Source of the DNA: Hofstenia miamia
Taxonomy: Eukaryota; Xenacoelomorpha; Acoela
DNA: 64,000 bases
Assembly: GCA_004352715.1 (NCBI GenBank)
Contig: SCFE01000088.1
Span: 1,029,947-1,093,946, forward strand
Direction of reading: 5' to 3'
Both the position numbers and the translations under genes were made by a program. This document shows, piece after piece, positions 56,496 to 64,000 of the stretch. The notes below the pieces were generated by a model that worked only from the letters and a program-made list of their open reading frames with translations, had not been told where the DNA came from and did no database searches. Positions within the stretch are counted from its first letter, which is position 1. Each line of letters opens with the position of its first letter.

Positions 56496-57349
56496 GTGGA
56501 ACATTATGCATTTCTTTTGGTATTGTCGGTAAACTTAGCATCTTGTAATTGAGTTTTGTCGCTTAAAATAATTTTCAAATGTTGGATCTCTTAAATGATT
56601 GATTGAAACGCGACGGAAAAAAACATGCGCAGGGTTAAAATTTAAAAATTTGAGTCATTAGCATAATCAACTGCTGAGTTTAATGCTGATTATATTATCA
56701 ATACACCATAGAAGCCGAATAGAATAAATGCAAAGCCACTTTCAATTATAAATAAACCCTCAGTAATTTTAAAACTCAATACTAATGCTTAAAAAATAAT
56801 TTAGGAATAACGTCATTTACCTTAACAACCCTAAAAAAGTATTAATAAATCACCTTGAGCCTTTTGAATGATACAATCATTTTCAATATGTTTAAATAAT
56901 TCAGAGTATACATAATATCCACTGATTCAAAATCATTTTAGTCGTATATTATTGTAATTGTAACAATCATTAAATTTTGAACCTCAGCATTTTGTCTTTA
57001 CGTCTTGTCTCAAATATGGGTCGAGTTTTGCGTCAAGCCGGGCTTCGATATCGAGTCCTATTTCCATGGTGGGAAGGGTATACAACTATTAGAATTAAAC
57101 AAGCTAGAAAAGACATTCATTATAATTTTATCTTGATTTTCAAAGTTAAATGACGCATTATTTCATATGGAAGAGCCATGTGGCAACTTAATAACTTGCG
57201 GAGAATAGAATGGGAAAGAATGGGACAATAAATGTTCTTTTTGGGAGATATATGTAAAAAAAACGCACCCAATGAGAGCCTAATTTTCGCAAATAATAGT
57301 ACTTGGCATCAGATTAATTAATTCAAATATCAACTAAAAGTTAACTATT
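56496..57349. other. Non-coding stretch
   Basis: No gene or element recognised. Confidence 0.4.
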
Positions 57350-58600
57350 AGGTTTTCGCATATTTAACATTGAAAAGGTAAAAAATGGAAAAATTAGTTA
57401 GTGATGTACTCTCCATTTTATTCGATGACTTCTTGCCAACGTCCAGGCAGCTTTCCAATTCCCGAACGATAGAAAACGATTTTTCCTAAAAAAATTGGTA
57501 ATGAAGGTCAGAATGTCTTTTTCGTTCTCAAAGCGATGGCTTGATAAGTGGTTTTACAATGATAGAAGCAGATGGTAGTCTGTTGGTGCCAAATCTGGTG
57601 GGTAGGCCGGATACGGAAGCACCTCCCAACCAAGCTCATCCAAGACTGTCTTTGTCATGTTTGCAACGTGTGACCGTGCGTTGTCATGCAGCAGGAGAAT
57701 ATTTTCGTTTCTGTTTTGTTGCCTCTCTTCTATTGCAGCCTTGACACGCTGAAGCTGTTGACAGTAGTACTCGGCGTTGAGGGTTTGATTTTTCGGCACC
57801 AATTATTGGTGCACAATACCCGATTGTGACAACCAAGGTGAAAGCATAAACTTTCTCTGATGGCGGTCCTCTTTTACTTGAGGTGGAGGTTGTTTATCAG
57901 GACTTACCCAGGCCTTTGTTCGTTTCTTGTTTATATACAGACGCCACTTTTCATCTCCTGTGATTATTCTGGAAAGAAAAAAACTGATGTTGCCTTGTGG
58001 CAGCTTGGTGTCTGGAAAACAATGATGCCGAAATTGAAACTCTGTTTTGTTTCTGATCATTGGTGAGGACATGGGGATTAAAATCACATAATTTTTGCAC
58101 TTTCCCATTTTTCGCAAAAGTCTGGTGATCGTAGAATGGTCATGTCCCATGACAACTTCTAAATCTCTCGTTGACTGGCATGGAACATCATGAATCGAAT
58201 CATTCAACATCTCTTCATCAAATTATGATGGTCTTCCGGAACGAGGGGCCTCTTCAATTGAGAAGTTACCATTCCGGAACTTCGCATACCATTTCTGAGC
58301 TGTCCTAAAGTTTATCTCTTCATCACCATAAAGTTTTGAAATATTTCTCGTTGCTTCTGCTGCTGTGAGCTGTTGATTGAACGAGTATAAAAGTATGTGG
58401 CGGAAATGATTGTTTCTATCGACTTCGCAGTGCATCTAAAAAGTGAAAAATTTGATTTTACTTTGTATAAATACGCGTTTTTGACGTTCCTATGCAAGGT
58501 ACACTCACACACAATATTTATTGATATCTAAACACGTACTAGGCACGCACTGTAAATAAGAAAACAATCAATATATTTCATGCGAACAAACTTATGTGAC
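57350..58600 (-). mobile_element. mariner transposon, degraded
   Basis: About 1.25 kb, normal for mariner. The left end TTAGGTTTTCGCATATTTAA (57351 on) has a degraded partner, TTCATGCGAACAAACTTATG, near 58576-58596. TA target sites are plausible but not certain. It contains the transposase pseudogene. Confidence 0.75.
57380..58435 (-). pseudogene. mariner transposase (DD34D)
   Basis: Starts at ATG 58435. The N-terminal helix-turn-helix region reads FRHILLYSFNQQLTAAEATR and TAQKWYAKFRNGNFS, then PRSGRPS. Catalytic residues are ITGDEKW (first Asp), LLHDNARSH (second) and PPDLAPTDYHL (third), with 34 residues between the second and third Asp, as in mariner. Breaks: stops near 58220 and 57803, and a further break after 57554. 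The C-terminal end is ragged near 57400. Family: mariner; subfamily not assigned. Confidence 0.85.
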
Positions 58601-61566
58601 ATTATAATATTTACTATTAAAGACTGCACAAAATTTCTAATATTTAAAAATTACAAAAATTCTGTGTTACCTAATAATTTACTAATCTGTCACAGAACCA
58701 CATCATACGAGACATTATTAGGGGCATAATATATGCTCTTTGATTTGGATAACCGATGTCCTCCTACCCAGTTACTTTAAAGCCGTGGCTCTTCAACCCC
58801 TCTTCACGAAAATGTCCGTAAAGCAGTGGAAAGTACACATTGCTTCTTGCATATGGTAAAATATGTGTATGAATATCATTCAAACAATTGCCCTAAAACG
58901 TGATGTATTGCAATCAATGGACTTCATTTGGATGCCTTTTGTTAAAATTTGCATTCATTCTACATAGAATGACAACTGCCGCACTATTATTATTATTATT
59001 TAAAAAAATTTAATAACAATCAGTATTTTTATGAATTTCAACAGATTGACAGCATGATAAGGACTTTGATTGCTAAATCAAAGCTTTCACTCACCACGCT
59101 TGAAGTCTGATAAATTCAATGATACTTGACACATATTTACTTGTCTATCATGCATGCAAATAAATGGGTAGAAATCATTCAAAATTTCAACTATCAAGCT
59201 CCACAAAATTGATTAATTCTTGATAACACAAGTTTTTGCTAGCAATGAGGTGGATAATTGCCAACGTGCCGAATATTTCCAGTAACCGTCATTGGCTTAG
59301 AATTGCAAATGAAAAAATTGATAGCAGCTTCAAAACTCACAAAATCAAAAATACATTTTTAGAAATCCATCAACGTTTGCAATGTTCCATTTTGCCATAA
59401 TATATTCAAGCTTGCAGATACTGTGCAGTACATATTATTCACCAATCACTTTCAGAAATTATTCAAAAAGTTGGAAAACTAAGCGCAATTTGGTTAGAAA
59501 TGCGATTTACAATTATTTACAAAATATATATTATATGACATAAAGCGCACTACAGAGACGAGAAAATAGTATTTTGTAAATTTCTAAATCAATTTTCACA
59601 TCAATTATTTAAAAAATGACGTAGCAATTAAATTTTGAATCAAATAATATAATGTTGATTAGCCTAGATAACATCAAGTGAGCTAATTTGAAAAGTAGAC
59701 TTTTAATAGTCCTAACGTCTAAATTGATATTTATTCTAAAAGTTGTGTTTATTAATCGATTATTTTGTCAGCAAAAGCAATTGCTAATTATCGCATTTGA
59801 CTATATATACTTTTAATGAATTTTCTGGATATATGGCGAATCGATCAAAATAATTTCTGCTATATCTAAGCTAAATATATGAATAGTGGTGAACAAATTG
59901 AAATTACGAAACTAATACGGTGCAGATATTTTAACAAACTTAAAGGGTGTATGGGGGAAAATATAAACATTAAATTTCATAGTTTTTTTTTTCGTGCAAT
60001 TATTACACTTTATGTACAAAATTTTTCTTGTGCCCCAGTATATTGCTTAACAGTTTGAGCAGCACAACCTTCACAGCATTAATTAATGAACCACAGACCA
60101 AGTTTAATTTCCTGAAACTCAAAACTTTTATTTTCTTTGTGTTAATATTAGAACCATTTTTAAATTCCATTCAAACGTGTTCACCAATAGATGTGTCAAT
60201 TTCTTAGAAAAAATGTTTGAAAATCTGGAAAAAGTGATTTCACATTTTAAAGAGACATATATAGACAGCTTAAGGTTAGATATATTTATAAAAGTATAAT
60301 ATTATTTAAATATTAAAAATGCAATTAGATTAAAAGAGAGTGCTTTTTCAAAGTAGTTGATTTCTTGGTTTGATATCATTCTAGTATTTGATTTATTAAG
60401 TTCAGACATTTATAAGTTTACGTTGCTCACTTATAAGTGTTTTGCTTGACACATATCCAATATTTGTTTCAATAAAGTCTGACATTTTAGGTTAATTTCA
60501 CATCTTTAATTGATTTGGTATTTATTCTATTTAATTCAGACTTCGAGAGTTTACACGTTCTTTAGACTTTGCTCAATAAATCTGCCATTCCCATAAATGT
60601 GAAATATATTTGTAAAAATTTAGAAATATAAAATTGCAATTTTTTTGTGACAATTTCTAATAAATCTCACATCTTTGAAAGTTCCAAACATCTCATAGTA
60701 AGTAGGAAGTTCAATGAAAATTTACATGGTTCTTTACCCTTCTTCCATTTGACAAGAACAAATGTTTCATTAAAATGATTTTACAGATTGTTAATCGTAA
60801 TCTCAACTAATATTGATTAATGTATAGTAGTTTATTTCAAATTTATATTAACCATTATTCGATTAGACCAACTACTCATAAACTACCTGAGATGAAAATA
60901 TCACCCAATATGTCAAAACCAAAATGTTGCTCGATTTGTTTCTATCTATGTTTACTAAAGGCAAAGCAAGAAGATAATGATCATTTCAAGTTTCTTAGTA
61001 ATATTAATAGTTCAATCTTAAGCTGCCCATTGATCCAGTATGACATAAGCAGCTTTTCCACAGCAAAAGCAATTCTCTCCACGTTTACTAAGAAATTTGG
61101 AAATCGTGTGACTTTGACATTCATCCACGTCGTGTGCAATAAAGTCTTGTGGGTTTTTAGATTTTAGATACATCATTATTAATTCGTGAGCGTGAAATTT
61201 TTCTTAGAAATCGTGACAAAATGCAAAAACATCCCTGCGTTACTTATGGTTGAAATTTTTCAATGTACGTATATGGGCGTACGTCTTTTTAAGTTATACT
61301 GTGGAGCATTCATCAAATGTAAAAATTTATCTAGCAATTGTTCTACTTTATGCACAAATATACTAAATATTCAAATCGTTTAGTTTAATATCTACCTTCA
61401 TTCTAACAATCATTTTGAATCTTCACTACATGGAGCTAGAAGTATTTAAAAATTATAGAGATATTCATACGACGATAACCATACAACTATAGTGTTTTTG
61501 AAAAATATTCATTTTAACCATGCGAACACTAGTTACAAAATATCCAAATATTATAATAATCCACTG
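58601..61566. other. Non-coding stretch
   Basis: AT-rich with no supportable gene. A frame of 115 codons at 60820-61167 has no recognisable domain and is probably chance. Confidence 0.4.
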
Positions 61567-61904
61567 TACTGGAAAAAAAAGAATTCGGCCATCCATTATT
61601 TGTCATAAATATTTCCAAGAAATGGCATAGGTATTTTTAAATTAGATTTGGTGCTACAGAAAGAGGAATTCATCAATGTTGAGACCTAACTATCACTGTT
61701 TACTTTAAATCTCAAGTAGAAATGCTACAGTGGTTGTGGTTAGCTAATATTTTCTTGGAGCAATGCATTCAACCACTTCAGACCAAATCAGAGAATCTGT
61801 AAATAATTTCATTGGTTTTTTCACGCTATTTATATTGAGAACGTCTAACAACAGTTATAAGTAATGCTTGATTACGTACCACTTGCCATCCACGAGTAGA
61901 TTAT

Positions 61905-62960
61905 CTCCAAACATTTGGAAGGGATGAGTCAAAGCAATATAGCCCGACTTGTACAGTGACCTCGAAGTACTGTCGAGGATATCATCAGACATTTCACTTT
62001 TGAAAACATTATTGCCTCTAAGCCAAAGTCCGGAAGACCTCCAAAACCTCCCAATCAGTTCTTGTGTGCCTTTCAAAGCGAAATCCCATTAAGACTTCAG
62101 AAGAACTTCTCAAGGAATAGGCTGGTGGTCAGCTCGTGACTGCAGAACTTTGCAAAACATCCTGAAGAAGTACTCAATTGGAACTTTCGTGGCACCCAGA
62201 ATGCCATTATAAACCTCAAAGCAAAGGTGCCCCANNNNNNNNNNNNNNNNNNNNNCCAAAACCTCCCAATCAGTTCTTGTGTGCCTTTCAAAGCGAAATC
62301 CCATTAAGACTTCAGAAGAACTTCTCAAGGAATAGGCTGGTGGTCAGCTCGTGACTGCAGAACTTTGCAAAACATCCTGAAGAAGTACTCAATTGGAACT
62401 TTCGTGGCACCCAGAATGCCATTATAAACCTCAAAGCAAAGGTGCCCCAAGTTGATGAGAGACAATTCATCTGAACATTGGTCTAATGTTATATTTTTAG
62501 ATGAGTCAAGATTTGAGCTATATTCATCAAAAAGAATGTTGATAAAGAGACCAACTGGGCAGAAGTCCAGATTATTCCCTCAATTTTCGCGGCGCACAAT
62601 GAAGAATGGTGGGAAGTCTGTAATGGTATGGGATGCAACATGGAAGTGTGGACTTCACAAGATTGTTCACATCACTGGTACTCTCCTAAGATCTCAATAT
62701 GCTTGTATTCTCGAAAAGGAACTCTTGCCACTCCTTACAAATGATTCAATATATCAGCAAGATGGTGCTCCATGTCATACCTCAAAAAGGTCAAATATCT
62801 CTTCACACTGAAGATGAGTTTTGGAGTGCACTAAACAAAAAATTTTATGCAATTCCCCACAACTTTATTCAAAGGCTTTTTTATTCACTCAAAGGGAAAC
62901 CCTACAAAATATTAGAAGAGAGAATTTTGTTGCTAAGTTCTTATATTGCATCAATTATTA
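61905..62960 (+). pseudogene. Tc1-family transposase, broken and internally deleted
   Basis: The N-terminal DNA-binding part reads MSQSNIARLV, HFTFENII and KSGRPPK near 61920-62045. The next part (LQNFAKHPEEVLNWNFRGTQ) is duplicated around the 21-N gap. From 62452, IFLDESRFELYSSKRM carries the first catalytic Asp and YQQDGAPCHTSKRS the second. The usual segment with the catalytic Glu (PDLNPIE type) is missing; sequence jumps to the C-terminal YAIPHNFIQRLFYSLKGKPY. Frameshifts and stops confirm it is dead. Confidence 0.8.
62041..62449. repeat. Exact 194-bp duplication around 21 N
   Basis: 62041-62234 and 62256-62449 are the same sequence, separated by the 21-N run at 62235-62255. The duplicated part is transposase coding, so the repeat is best read as an assembly error. 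Confidence 0.9.
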
Positions 62961-63232
62961 ATTTATGTGCCTTATTTTGAATCTACTATTTTCGGATTTG
63001 TTCATTTGTTTAAATTTTTCAGGAGGCCGAATACATTTTTCCAGTACAATTTTTCAAATTTTGATTAAAAATTAATAGCCAATTGTTATTTCTCATATTT
63101 TATGGTATTAGACATACAGATTTTCCTTTCTCAATCAAAGTACCACTCAGTTATAATCTTTGGCACACTCTGTCCAGTGAATGTTCATTATTTATTCAAT
63201 ATAGCAAGGCGGTCGAATTCATATTTCCAGTA

Positions 63233-64000
63233 CTGTATATTTCATTAAATAAAATATAAAGTATATCGAGTATTAGAATTTTTTCAACACAGGTAATACA
63301 GTCAGGCCTCTTAACACACGAAAGTACATCATTTTTATATGGAAATTTTAGAATTTTGTGAGCTGCAGGTGAAATTTAGCACCCTTTGTAGTTGTCCGTA
63401 TATTTTTGTTTTTTCACAACATTCTTCACAGTCAAGTAAAGTGTTTTTACTGGTGAATGAAAGAGACATGGGAAAATGCGGAGGGATACATTGATTGAAT
63501 ACAAATTCTTGTTGAAATGGGATAGCCATGACTTAGAAAATCTTGCTCATTACAATCAAAGAAAGTATTCATTCTTAGTTAAAATAAGCCAGTTTTCAAT
63601 ATGACATTCTTAAGACTAGAAACGCGACATAGATCGAAATGACTTTTAAGAATTTTTTATTTTCTTCATTATTCATTCAACAAAAACACTAGCAGATACA
63701 TATACTTCCAATTATATTCCATAGTTTTCGCATTTGAAACATCAGATGTAAATTTATTCTCAAGAAGTAACGAAATTAATAATTTCGTGTACTTGAAGCA
63801 CAAGAATAATTTATATCACAAATTGGCCATTTACCCATTGATGAGTTAAAATATAAGGATTATGCAATTTCTTAATAGGGTAGCAGGAAATTATTCAAAA
63901 ATGTGGAAAAAACGTAATGGAGACATTGAACAGCGTTGGGTTAATGCAAACAGTATTTTTTATTTCATATTTAATAAGCATTTCAATAAAGCTTTAAGAA
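63233..64000. other. Non-coding stretch to window end
   Basis: No gene or element recognised. Confidence 0.4.

Larger units (their letters stand above)
61567..63232 (+). mobile_element. Tc1-like transposon with doubled right-end repeats
   Basis: The left end TACTGGAAAAAAAAGAATTC (61567 on) is matched in reverse by GGTCGAATTCATATTTCCAG (63211-63230) and by GGCCGAATACATTTTTCCAG (63025-63044). The two right-hand repeats run in the same direction about 185 bp apart. The span, less the 194-bp artefact duplication, is about 1.45 kb, normal for Tc1. Confidence 0.7.

Noticed and set aside
60820-61167. A 115-codon plus-strand frame
   Set aside because: Low-complexity AT-rich context and no motif; likely chance.
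1-64000. tRNA, rRNA, CRISPR arrays, bacterial operons
   Set aside because: Scanned by eye on both strands; none could be supported.

Overview
This is an AT-rich, intron-bearing, repeat-dense stretch of an invertebrate animal genome. The support is a spliced class II glutamine synthetase gene together with animal-type mobile elements: Polinton/Maverick, CR1/L2-type LINEs, Ty3/Gypsy, Tc1, mariner, hAT, P-element/THAP and piggyBac-like MITEs. The sequence alone does not fix the phylum. No rRNA, tRNA, CRISPR or bacterial operon structure was seen. The scaffold has five large N runs (four of exactly 1000, one of 750), one of 21, and three single Ns. All three short junctions with long repeats on both sides look like failed contig merges or haplotype duplications.

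Layout. 1-509 (+): end of a glutamine synthetase (GS) copy, entering from beyond the window edge. 2222-6147 (-): remnant of a Polinton with packaging ATPase, a coiled-coil structural protein, a capsid-like C-terminus, a pX-like protein and an adenain-type protease. 6148-9744: non-coding. 9745-10965: inverted copy of 1-1221. 10457-13284 (-): the one complete host gene, a five-exon GS whose exon phases close exactly to 358 codons. 14975-21250 (-): two decayed LINE copies, the second holding a Tc1 element with TA duplications and a piggyBac-like MITE. 22616-28478: a segmental duplication carrying two further GS last exons. 30965-46610 (-): a third LINE, split by a roughly 10-11 kb Ty3/Gypsy element that is itself full of stops. 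46888-48180 (+): P-element/THAP transposase relic. 49425-49620 (-): hAT C-terminal relic. 53195-56495: two near-identical tandem blocks that differ by one 300-bp indel. 57350-58600 (-): mariner. 61567-63232 (+): Tc1 element with doubled right terminal repeats.

The only gene likely to be working is GS (ATP + glutamate + ammonia to glutamine). Everything else is mobile DNA in various stages of decay, often nested. The most unusual item is the Ty3/Gypsy element: downstream of integrase it carries about 3-4 kb of extra coding sequence on the same strand, starting at an ATGA stop/start overlap. That sequence holds a repeated SDCQ(L/I)KG motif and a product of roughly 900 residues or more that I cannot match to an envelope or any other family. 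The second notable item is the GS locus, with one full copy, one inverted tail-to-tail copy and two orphan last exons, partly arranged around the Polinton remnant and assembly gaps.
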